This document shows positions 24,131-33,699 of a stretch of 64,000 nucleotides of DNA, piece by piece; position 1 is the stretch's first letter, and every line of letters begins with the position of its first letter. The position numbers and the translations under genes were made by a program. Below the pieces are notes generated by a model. It was not told the origin of the DNA, did no database searches, and worked only from the letters and a program-made list of their open reading frames with translations. Where the stretch lies: contig CM069436.1 in NCBI GenBank assembly GCA_035610365.1, positions 64,061,505-64,125,504 of the forward strand, given 5' to 3'. The DNA is from Aquatica leii. Taxonomy: Eukaryota; Arthropoda; Insecta; Coleoptera; Lampyridae.

Positions 24131-24985
24131 ATGTCTAAAAAGCAAAAATTCAACTTAAGCAACCAAGCTGACAGGGAAGCAGCCCTCCCATACTACAATG
24201 AAATTGACAGTGACGATTTTATTGATAATGTAGATGGTGAGGTTATGTCGGATTCTAGAAAACTACTTAAAAATAAAGGATTCTGATGAAGACGTGGTAT
24301 GTATATCATGCAAGCAGTATCATTGCTATACTTATTTATTTACTTATATGTATGTAGGTATGTTGGTAATAATTTAACAATTTAAAATTTCTAGCACATT
24401 TGTAAAATTATTATTATAAAAGATAAATAAGTATCACTTATTTATGTTAGTTATATATTTATTAAATATTTTTGTATTTATTTTTAAGATTGGTTTTGAT
24501 AGCGACGAAGATGGTTCTTCTGAAAATCAACTGCTTATTTCTAAAAACGGAACTACGTGGAAAAAAGTCTAGCCTAAATTGAAGCGTCACAAAATTCAAG
24601 ATAAAGTGAAAACAAAAAACTACAACTTACAAATCTAAGAGTTAGTTATATATCAATGACGAAATGCTAGATATTATTGTAGAACTTACTAATCAAAAGC
24701 GTAAAAAAATTAATTAAGTAGACCTAAAATTTGAACGTATACGAACAAATTAAAAATGTATGCTGTAATTTGTATTTGGTAATTGGTATATAATTATGCT
24801 CTAAAAGTCAGTAGAGAACGAATTAGATTTTTATGGTTCAAAAATCCCTTTTGCTAAAGGTCAATTACTGTAGAAATGTCTCGCAATAGATTTATGCAAT
24901 TAGTTTCAATGATGCGTTTAGATAACCTGACTACTAGAATAGAGCGTAGAAAAAATATTGAAAAGGAGCTATAATAAAGTGGTTG
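24131..24985 (+). pseudogene. piggyBac transposase N-terminal half (PGBD4-like), with an intron
   Basis: It starts MSKKQKFNLSNQADREAALP, followed by an acidic stretch (NEIDSDDFIDNVDG) as in piggyBac transposases. A GT-AG intron-like segment spans 24297-24488, between a DSDEDV and an IGFDSDEDGSS piece. Then come ISKNGTTWKKV, NDEMLDIIVELTNQKRKK and EMSRNRFMQLVSMMRLDNL with TRIERRKN, all conserved before the first catalytic Asp. Several stops and frame changes are present, and the coding similarity ends abruptly near 24970, where Merlin-like sequence begins. The missing part would hold the three catalytic aspartates and the cysteine-rich C-terminus. Confidence 0.8.
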
Positions 24986-25830
24986 GTAATCATTCTAGTA
25001 ATAATCATTCTCTGGACAACAATGTTGCTGAAGGAATTGTACCAAACCATTATTTTAAACGAAAAAACTGCAGTTACATTTTTACGCAACAACGGTCTCC
25101 TGGATCAGCCGCAACAAGCTGACCCTTGCCATCGATGTGAAGCTGTTATGCAGGATAAGAGGAGCCGGATCGAAATGGAGAATTTAGACCTATTTTTCGT
25201 TGCCCAACTAAATGTTGTCAAGTAACCCGTTCTGTAAGAAAAGGAAACCAATCTACTACGTCAATAACAGATTGAACTGCAGATTGACCCTTAACGACAT
25301 ATTGGAGTTGGCGTTCATGTTCGTGCATGAAATTCTAATCGCAACACACCTTAACTAATTGGTACAACATGAGTCGAGAAGTGTGCACCGGGATTGTCTC
25401 TAGACGAGCGCAAATGGTAGGCACCAGAACTCGACCCATTCAAATCGACGAGGCGAGATTCGCGGGCCGCCGAAATTATAATCGCGGAAGAATGTTGGTG
25501 ACAGAACAGCATTGTCTGAAGACAGCGATACTGAAATCGAGAACAACAGAAATCATGGGGCGAGAATAGACAATCTGCACCAAGTCGGATATCATCACAA
25601 AACAGTCAACCACCAACAGAATTTTGTGGATCCAGTCACAGCAGCTCATACACAAGAGATAGAACGGTCGTGGCTGGACGCAAAAATTCGCATACTAAAG
25701 AAAATGAGGGGCGTTCCAGTAAAACATTTTCAGTCATTTGGACCATTTTTGTCGAAAAATGTTAAGAAAAAACAACCAAGATTTATTTTTAGCTTTTCTA
25801 AACGATATCAGAACTGTACATAGACATTTT
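24983..25830 (+). pseudogene. Merlin transposase (ISXO2/IS1016-like)
   Basis: Pieces in order are FLRNNGLL with a Cys-rich PCHRCEAVM site, then WYNMSREVCT-like, then RPIQIDEARFAGRRNYNRGR holding the first catalytic Asp (the family reads VEIDESxFGKRKYNRGR). A GYHHKTVNHQQNFVDPVTAA segment follows, then HTQEIERSW with the last catalytic Glu. That order is specific to the ISXO2-like domain of Merlin transposons. The second catalytic region is shortened and the frame changes at least twice, so it is dead. G+C is clearly higher than the surroundings, suggesting a later arrival than the piggyBac sequence it follows. Terminal repeats were not fixed. Confidence 0.82.
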
Positions 25831-25924
25831 TGAATAAAATATAGTTTTTAATGGCAAATCTCGCGTGTTAATTTAAAATTTTGATACTGCATTAAATTGT
25901 CGGGGGAGACCGCATATTACAGGT

Positions 25925-26155
25925 TTAACCTTCGGATTACCAAGCAATTTTTGAGGCGCCGATTACCAAGTGGAGTCAGATTTGACCCCAAGTTTTTTTT
26001 CTTATTTTGTAAAGAAAAACCGATTAATTTGTAATGGTAACCTTTATTAATATTTTAAATTAACATTAGATTTCACAGAAACTAATAAAAATATAAAAAT
26101 AAAATGTAAACATAAATTAGTGAGGGCAACAACTATTACATATTATTGTAGTTAT
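25925..26155 (-). repeat. Solitary piggyBac family B right end, inverted
   Basis: This segment starts TTAACCTTCGGATTACCAAG and runs through the GGAGTCAGATTTGACCCC near-palindrome. It is the reverse complement of 28116-28346, the right end of the neighbouring piggyBac B, with only small differences. It extends just past the transposase stop region (the CCTCACTAA end) and then stops abruptly. No matching left end in this orientation was found to its right, so it is a truncated or rearranged copy. Confidence 0.88.
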
Positions 26156-26300
26156 ATAGTATTGTGTTTGTATTGTTATAAGGTCATATAATGTTTATCC
26201 ATCAACATTTTAACCACACAAATAAGCTCTAAACACAGTTAAAGGAGGCGTACATTTTGCACCCCGCTTCAGGTTTGGAATTACTAAAAAAGTTCCATTT

Positions 26301-26880
26301 TTTGTGTATTAAAGTTAGGGTAGCGTTATTTCAAGCTTGGAGAGTGTCATGCAGACACATATGGAATAACTGTAATACTTTCTGTACTAACAATTTGTCT
26401 CTTACTTGTTTGTTTTTCTATAATTTTCTTTAAAACTCCTCTACTATGATTAGCAATTTTTGTCTATTTATGATGTCTTGTTTTTTTTTACTAAGTTTAA
26501 AAACTTTTTTTTATTGTTATTAAAAGCTTTTTCTCTTTTTTTTCTGAAATTGTCTTTTTAATATTTTCTGTGTTAAATTTTTTTACATTTTTCTTGAATT
26601 TTACTTACATTTTGTTTAGTTGCTCAAGTTCAGCCGAGTGTACGTAAATATTTTTTCTCGTTTGTTTTCTTTCGTTAATAATGTTTTTGTTTTTTTGTTA
26701 ACCTTATTATTTTTTATATTTTTTCAATGGTGTTTAATGTTTTTATATCGTTTGTGTCCTTAGTATTTTTCTCCAAATTTTTTTCTAGCGTATGTTTTAA
26801 TTGTTTAGTGCTCTTATACAATTTTAACTTGCTTGTAGGTTTTTTAATGCAAAATACTTTTTAAACGAGTAATGCTAATT
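26301..26880. other. T-rich stretch between piggyBac pieces
   Basis: Plus-strand T-rich DNA. On the minus strand it reads as Lys/Asn/Glu-rich, short, repeatedly interrupted frames (for example KNLEKNTKDTNDIKTLN). This could be low-complexity noise or a worn coiled-coil protein; no family is recognised. Confidence 0.35.
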
Positions 26881-28346
26881 TTAACCTTCTGATTACCATA
26901 GGGGTCTTTTTTGACCCCAGACGTGTTGTTTTTGTTGTCTTTTCTTAAGTTTTTTTTACAACTGTCCCAAAATTTTTTTAGCTGAGTTTCTTTCAACAAT
27001 GTTTAATAATATATAACAAATTTTTCAATTGTTATTTGTTTTGCGACGTAAAAAAAATATTGTCGTTGGGGTCATATTTGACCCCACTTGGTAACCGACG
27101 TTCTAAAAAGTAATTCTAATATTTTGTCTGCATCTGTCATCTAATCTGCTTGTTTCAACGTGTTTCAACGTGCTATTCGTCTGAATCATGATGATGAAAT
27201 CATGGTAGTACCATTCCGTCTTTATTCATTACATTCGGTGAGTTTGTTCGAATCAGTTGAAAAGTGAACGGGAACAAGTTAAAACACAATTTTATCGTTT
27301 TATGCACGAATATAAAATTTCATTTCTAGGGAAGCGGGTAGTTTTGGATTTGGTTGAGGGTTTGAGAGTGAGTTATAGTATTACCACACATAATTCTTTA
27401 CGTCTATGTCTTTTGCGAAGGAGATACTGCAGCAATCAAAAACCTTGACCGGAACAATTCGTAAAACACGTAGAGAAATAGCAAAAGAATTTTTGCCAAA
27501 AAGAAATCGAGCAAAATACTTAAGTAAAATTCTATATGGAGAAGACACAATTTTAGTGTCTTACGTACCTAAAAAATATAGAAGCGTTATGCTACTTTCA
27601 ACGCAACACCAAGATTTGGAATTGTCCGGAAAAGACTTGTTACAAACGGCAAGTTATCTTGGACTATAATAGCTGCAAAGGAGCTGTGGACAGCGTCGAT
27701 AAAATGGTAAAGGAATACTCATGAAGAAGAAATACAAATCGCTGGCCTCTTGTTCTATTTTTTAATTTCTTTGATATTGCTGCCATGAATGCATTTATGC
27801 TATACACTACGAAATTTGGAAATTTTGAAAAAGGGAAAACATCCCGAAGGAGATTATTTTTGCAAAAACTTGGATTTGAATTAGTAATCCCACATATCAA
27901 AAAACGTACACTTCAAGGATTACCAAGACATGTGCAGAATGCAATAGCGATGGTTTTGGCAGATACAATACCAGAGGAAGTGGGACCGCAAGACGAAACT
28001 ATCGATCGCCCAAAAAGAGGTCGTTGTAAGATTTGTCCAAGAGAAAATGACAAAAAATGTTCGGAAACATGTGAAAAGTGCAAAGATTTTGTATGTAAAC
28101 AACATTGCCAGAAAAAAACTACAATAATATGTAATAGTTGTTGCCCTCACTAATTTATGTTTACATTTTATTTTTATATTTTTATTAGTTTATATATGGA
28201 ATCTAATGTTAATTTAAAATATTAATAAAGGTTACCATTACAAATTAATCGGTTTTTTTAACAACATAAGAAAAAAAACTTGGGGTCAAATCTGACCCCA
28301 CTTGGTAAGCGGCGCCTCAAAAATTGCTTGGTAATCCGAAGGTTAA
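26881..28346 (+). mobile_element. Non-autonomous piggyBac (family B), both ends present
   Basis: The left end is TTAACCTTCTGATTACCA and the right end is the inverse of TTAACCTTCGGATTACCA, so the terminal repeats match at 17 of 18 positions and both abut TTAA, the piggyBac target. Subterminal palindromes GGGGTC(N6)GACCCC occur at 26902 and 27067 on the left and once near 28275 on the right. The total is 1466 bp, shorter than an autonomous piggyBac, because the first half of the transposase is missing. Good end preservation suggests it was mobilised in trans. Confidence 0.9.
27257..28153 (+). pseudogene. piggyBac transposase C-terminal half with Cys-rich domain
   Basis: LGKRVVLDLVEGLRVSYSIT, then AKEIL and GTIRKTRREIAKEFLP, then LVSYVPKKYRSVMLLSTQHQ, then YNSCKGAVDSVDKMVKEYS (next frame), then an intact 122-residue piece 27785-28153. 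That last piece contains FNFFDIAAMNAFMLYTTKF-type sequence and ends in the zinc-binding domain RCKICPREN, KKCSETCEKCKDFVC, CNSCC. These are piggyBac hallmarks in the right order. The last catalytic Asp position (usually TTDN) reads TTHN. Two frame changes lie before the intact C-terminus. The N-terminal half is absent, as expected for an internally deleted copy. Confidence 0.9.
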
Positions 28347-29929
28347 GATCTGTTTGCTTACATAATGCCTAAAATAAACCGAAACAAGTAGTAAAAAAAT
28401 AGGTTTTTAAACTAAACCGATTTAGTGTTATTTGGTGAGATGTTATATGCATAAATATTAACTAAATCATAAATAAACTTAACTTTAAGTAAACTATAGC
28501 CGTAATAATTTGTTACAATATAAAAATTGCAATATAAAAATCAAATAGACAAAAGGCGATTTATTTTCAGACTAATTTTATTTATTTAATAAAAAAAACA
28601 AAAAAAAAATTTAATTAAATAAAAAAGAATATATAAACAAAACAATTTTTTTTATTCCCGCTGTATTTTAAAGTACAAATGTGTTTGTTTGTAACTTTTC
28701 GTGATTGTTTAGAATTTTTTATTACGTACAAACTTTTAAGCATTTTTGTTAAAATTTAGTTAGTTAAACGTTGTTTGTCTTTTTTAATTAAACTATTTAA
28801 AAAGTTGTATTTGTTATTTAAATTTGTTTGTTAGACCAACAAAGTTTTTATGTTCAAAAACAACAAATTTACGACTACACAACGTAGGTGCGTGTTAATA
28901 ATTTAAACAGTTAGAGTAACATTATTCTTTCATTCGCGAGTTTATAAAATGCACATTTTGTCGTTTACTGAATTTATTTAGTTATGTGTTTAAGTCAAAT
29001 ACAAAGTTTGTTAATGCTTTAAGTAATGATTTTGTTTAATAAAATTTAGAATTTATCTAGTTTTGTTACTGTGTAAATTATATTAAAATCATTTAAGAAA
29101 ATTGTATTTATAAGATAATAAATTAACTGTAAATAGCTATAAACGGTGGTAGCTCTGCCATCAAACACTTTTGAATAATAAGTTAAATTCTAATAAAACT
29201 ATTTTAAAGACAACAATACTACACTTACCACTTAGTTAAAATAGCCTTTGCAGAATTTCTGAAACAAAAATTGCATTATTTTAATAAGTTAATTATAAAC
29301 ACACACAATTATACTTTAACAATATAGTAAAATTTTTAATTTCTTTTGATAAAATTTTTTTACGTAAAATACATTCAAAATATTTTTTCTTAGTTTGTAC
29401 CACGCTATCGAAGTTGCAATGTGCGCGTTTTTTGGAAACTGTATATACTATATATGTACATATAGCATGTGTTTCACATAATCGTCTGTTTGGAAATTTT
29501 TGGTTAATATGCAAAATTTCTAAACTTTAAATTTGATCTGAATATTGGAATTATTTGTAAATGTTTGATGCTGGCAATTTCAATAAAAGCAGAACGAATC
29601 CATAAATAACTCAACTTGTTTATTCGTTTTTGATACTTCTATAATGATTAAGTAATAGAGGAGTTTAGATAAAAAAATTTCATCATAAAACATATTAATG
29701 ATTTTTTTAGGGTATATTTATTTAATATAATTTACAAGCAAGTTTTCAAACTTGAGTTAAGTTCTTCGTCAAGTAGTATAAATTAAATTGACAATTATAA
29801 AACTGAGGTAACTATAAACAATAAATCATAATTGACACAAAATTATTTAGCTACAGCATTTACTCAAAAGTCTAACGGAAAACCTCAATAAAAACTCTAA
29901 ACGTAACCTAATTGTCATTGGTGGAAAAA
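28347..29929. other. AT-rich stretch, no recognised gene
   Basis: Open frames here (for example minus 29514-29293) look random. The last 200 bases may be the 3' untranslated part of the Penelope-like copy next to it. Confidence 0.45.
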
Positions 29930-30400
29930 TTAAGCTTAGGTAATAACAGGTAACCAAATGTCAGATAGTTTGTAACCACTGTCTTTGTTGAAGTTATTAG
30001 AGTATTTAATAATTTCAATCGATTTTCTAATCTTTCTTGATTTCTAGTTTTTTGTTTTAGAAATTGTTTTAGTGTTCTCAAAGTTTATCTCATGAAGAGT
30101 AGGTATCAAGTGCATGTTCGGCAATGACAAACTTAGTAGGCTGAAGTAAAAAAAAGATGTCTTTTGCGTTTTTTTAATCTCTTATTTATAGTTCTACCAG
30201 TTTCGCCAATATATTACCTTGCCACAAGTGCACGGGACTTGGTAAACTTCATAGGTATTGTAAGGTATTTTATTTCTTATAGGATTCAAGAAATTTGTAT
30301 TTTTAGTTTTAATGTTATAAACAACTTTCACTTTATGTTTTCTTCGAATTTTGTCAATTACGTTGGAAACAAATGGTGAATGGTGATGAAAGTCTTGTCT
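29930..30400 (-). pseudogene. Penelope-like element, GIY-YIG endonuclease tail (copy 2)
   Basis: Minus-strand reading gives SPFVSNVIDKIRRKHKVKVV, then IPYNTYEVYQVPCTCGKV, then (next frame) YIGETGRTINKRLKKRKRHL, then SKTKN, IEIIKYSNNFNKDSGYKLS and DIWLPVI. This is the complete GIY-YIG domain order of Penelope-like elements, including the linker to the reverse transcriptase. The first GIY-type residues, the YIG and the catalytic Arg of GETGRT are readable. No reverse transcriptase was recognised further upstream, so this copy too is 5'-truncated. About three frame changes are present. It is better preserved than the copy at 16.5 kb. Confidence 0.83.
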
Positions 30401-30769
30401 TTAATTTATTTTTTTAATTAAAACTCAACTTTTTTTCTAAATCTTTTTCTAATTTATCGTTGTGACAAATTAAATTGTATGAAATAAATACACACCTTAA
30501 AAAAATCAGCAAAACTATGATAAATAAAAGCTCTTCCACGATTGGAAACAATAAACCTTTTCCTGTACGCATCGCATAAAATCAAACGAATTGCAAAAGG
30601 CATTTGCAACTATAAAAATATATGCAAAATTTGATTATTTCTTTACAAGAACTTCAAGTTTACAGCAATGTATACCTGTGCTGTTGTCTGTTTAATTAAA
30701 TTTTAATTAAAAACTACTGGTATAAATAAATAAATAAATATAGTAATTTGATTTGCTGTGAATACAAAA

Positions 30770-33471
30770 AAGGTGTAGTCGTAATCACGAGGTGTCTTAT
30801 GACTAATATTTATTTCACTTATACTTAGAAAGATAGGTAATCTTTAGAAAGCCTGTAGTTTAATCTCTATAACGTAACTTATTTATAACGCCATCGTTAA
30901 TATTATGTGTTATAATTGTTTATAACCATAACGTGCGTTACGTTAACTAATTTTTTAATTTTATTCCATAATAAAAATAGTAGTATAATTATCTACATTT
31001 CAAACTTAGCTTTAGACTTAAAAAGTACACAAGATAGGATTGCAGTACATTAATTTTAGATTATCCAATCAATAGTCATTGTCTCTTATTAGGTCAAATC
31101 ACATATGTATCTGTAACCTATAAAATACATGAAAGTTGTAATATTTAGATTAAATCTTTCACTGAACTACTCTTGTTACAAAACCTGACAACTGCTTTTA
31201 AAACTTCAACAATTTATTTTATTGGTATTACAGGTATCATTTATTTTGCGCGTACTAGTTAATAAAGACTTAGAGGAATCCGGGGCAGTACGAAACTAAG
31301 GCGAGTAACGGACACCCATATTAATTTGTCTGTGAAGTGTTGCTAACTATCGGAACTTTCTAGAACTAACGGACAGAACAAAGGTGTTGTTTGTTGACAG
31401 TTTGCGCCTTTAGAGCAAACAAAAGCTTGTGTGTTATACGTACATAGCAATTTTTGAAAGTTATTCTAACATCCAGGTTTCCTAAATTCTAAGATAAGAC
31501 AATTTGCTTTACTTTAACACGTTTCTTATATATGTTACGTTAGATTACCGGGTATATACTCCATTATGACACATTTAATGTTTTAGTATTTTTTCCACCA
31601 TAACCTCAAGCAGCTTAGCTGCGCTGAACGTGACAGGACGGACCAGAGCGGAGTGACTCCGTTTGGCCCTACAGTACTATGTTATATCTCACAGTGTTGA
31701 TAACAGTTTTAAGCTTTGTTTTAATCACGTATCAGGAATGATGTGTAATATAAGTAGGTATATAAACTTAATACGACATTTACTATTTTTGGCAGATGGT
31801 ACAAGATAATAAAAAACAAAACAAATTGCCAGGAATGGTCTGAAGTTAGTTTGCAGTAGGCTGTAGACGCAGTTGTTAATCAGAACATGAAACTTAAGAA
31901 ATTTAAAAACCGCGCTGCCAAGACATGTAAATATGTTGAAAAAATGGAACTGTTGTAGGGTTAATTGACAAAAGTAAAGAAACATTTTTTACCGTTTTTA
32001 TTAATAACAGTAGATAATAAACTACTTAAGAGCTATGGAAAACAGATTGTTTAAGTTAACTTTTTGAAGACTAATGCTATCTGTTCAATAAAAAAAACTT
32101 AAATAGCAGGAAAATATTGTATAAATCTTTTCTTGAAAAGTAGGAGAAAGCCTGGAGTATGGGGTTTAACCGAAATAATGTTAATAAATGTTTTAAACTT
32201 TTTACTGAAATTGCTGATAAGCACAAATTGACAGCTGATAAAATTTACAACTTTGGCAGAATGGAAATTATTGTTAATTCAAAGGACACACCAAAATAAT
32301 TGCAACTAGAAAAAAGCGCCAAGTTGGAGTTTTGTCTTCCAGTGAGGACACAGTTACAGTCGAATTATGGTTTACAGCAGCCTGGATCTTGGGCGAAAGT
32401 GCATGAGCCCAGTTGGATAACCCTGATATTTTCTCCAGGTGGTTTCGGAAGTTTGTGATATTTAACAAAACGTTTAAGGAAAATGTGATGCTTCTTATAC
32501 TGTACATGCATTCCACATATTCAAAAAATATTGATGTTATTAACTTTGCCAGTGAGAGTAGTGTTGTATTGTTCTATTTGACGCGTCATACTTTTCATCG
32601 CCACAGTTGCTGGACGTAGCCTTAATAAAGCTCCTAAGCACTTATTTCCAGCACGAAACAAGAGCTTGGTTATGGACAAATCTTGAAAAAGTCATCACAC
32701 TGTTTCAGTTATCCTGTCTTTTTGGTAATGTATTTGTAAATGCAACATCAATATGCTCTGTTGTCAAAAGATTGGAATGAACTGGCATTTGGCCAGTTAA
32801 CATGAATGTTTTCACTGATGATCACTTTCTGCTTTTTGACCCTACTGACATCTAAGTTATGCCTAACACGCCTAAACAATGGACAACATTTACAGCTGCT
32901 ACAATACTAACACAAGAACCTACCACAAAAGACAAAGAGAGGCGGGATGTGGCTCAATCAACATCAATTTCATTTTCTTGTGCTTCACTAAGAAAAACGT
33001 TTTTGTTGTTTGATGTACAAATAAAAAACTAAAAAAAAACATTGAGACATCAAGCGAAAATTGAGCAAGTGACACAAAATACCTATATTGCAATGAATTT
33101 TACTTACAATCAGTCGAAAGATGTGCATCTTATGCAAAGTGTCATAAGTAGCCTTATAATTCATGCGCTGGAATGATGGTGATTCAATCTTAATTTCGAA
33201 TTTGGAATTGAAATTATCTAGGGTCTATCCTGCTCCAGCTACGGGGCGGAATGGACAGTTTACAATCTCTTTGTTTAACAAATACTTTATAGATTGTATT
33301 TTGTTGATTTGCATTTCTCTTGTATTTTTGAAGTGTTAGGATGATTAAAGGATGTATACCTGAAATTTTAGTTTTTTTTGCTAAATAAATTCATGGAAAC
33401 AGACTTTTTAAGGTTAGGTGTTTTGTTCTGTTCCTAGTAATCATAAGACACCTTTTGTGATTACGATTACC
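30770..33471 (+). mobile_element. pogo-class DNA transposon with terminal inverted repeats
   Basis: The left end near 30775-30806 (TCGTAATCACGAGGTGTCTT and a few more bases) is matched in inverse near 33434-33466 (TCGTAATCACAAAAGGTGTC). Roughly 28 aligned bases agree apart from a small gap. Between them lies a pogo/Tigger-like transposase in the same orientation. The element is 2.7 kb, which is usual for this class. About 1 kb of non-coding DNA precedes the transposase and contains a GC-richer island (31338-31680) that may be a nested insertion. Exact ends and the TA target duplication were not established. Confidence 0.7.
31796..33010 (+). pseudogene. pogo/Tigger-like transposase (jerky-type)
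   Basis: It starts MVQDNKKQNK; the next frame gives WSEVSLQ, AVDAVVNQNMKLKKF, a Psq-type helix-turn-helix. NYLRAMENRLFKLT and GFNRNNVNKCFKFFTEIADK follow (the CENP-B-like DNA-binding part), then the DDE_1 domain: HEPSWI-type, DIFSRWFRKFVIFNKTFKEN, LLILYMHSTYSKNIDVINFA, the FHRHS region and WPVNMNVFTDDHFLLFDPTD. In relatives the LLILDGHSTH motif carries a catalytic Asp; here it is Tyr. Many stops and frame changes are present, so it is inactive. Confidence 0.82.
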
Positions 33472-33640
33472 TCTCTAAGAATTTAATATACGTTTCATTT
33501 TGAAACCAGCTGGTGGTCAACCATACAAGAGGGTCATTTAAAAAAACACAATTATCGCAGTCTAAAAAACAATCTTACATTAATACGATTTATATTTAAG
33601 ATATTGGTCTACCTTTACAATTACCAAAATAATCGATAAA

Positions 33641-33699
33641 AATCTACAGTACTAACATTAAAATGTCAGAATGAAGACATTCTAATGTTAGTATAGATT
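33641..33699. repeat. 59-nt hairpin just right of the pogo element
   Basis: Arms of about 18 bp with one mismatch (33650-33667 and 33676-33693, loop 8 nt) are extended by a further AATCTA/TAGATT pairing across a 3-nt bulge. It resembles a precursor microRNA in size, or the core of a small foldback element. Confidence 0.6.

Larger units (their letters stand above)
23781..26300 (+). mobile_element. piggyBac-type transposon (family A), interrupted
   Basis: The left side has a GGAATCC word followed by the palindrome GGGGTACAAAATGCACCCC (23797-23815). A second palindrome lies near 23939. The right side, at about 26250-26290, has the inverted version (GTACATTTTGCACCCC, then GGTTTGGAATTACT). Between them lies a piggyBac transposase N-terminal half (24131-24985). 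Downstream of it come a Merlin transposase and an inverted piece of another piggyBac, and the C-terminal half is missing. The terminal TTAA sites typical of piggyBac were not clearly found for this copy, so its exact ends are uncertain. Confidence 0.6.

Noticed and set aside
26301-26880. Lys/Asn-rich minus-strand coding region
   Set aside because: Many stops and strong A/T bias; low-complexity translation explains it.
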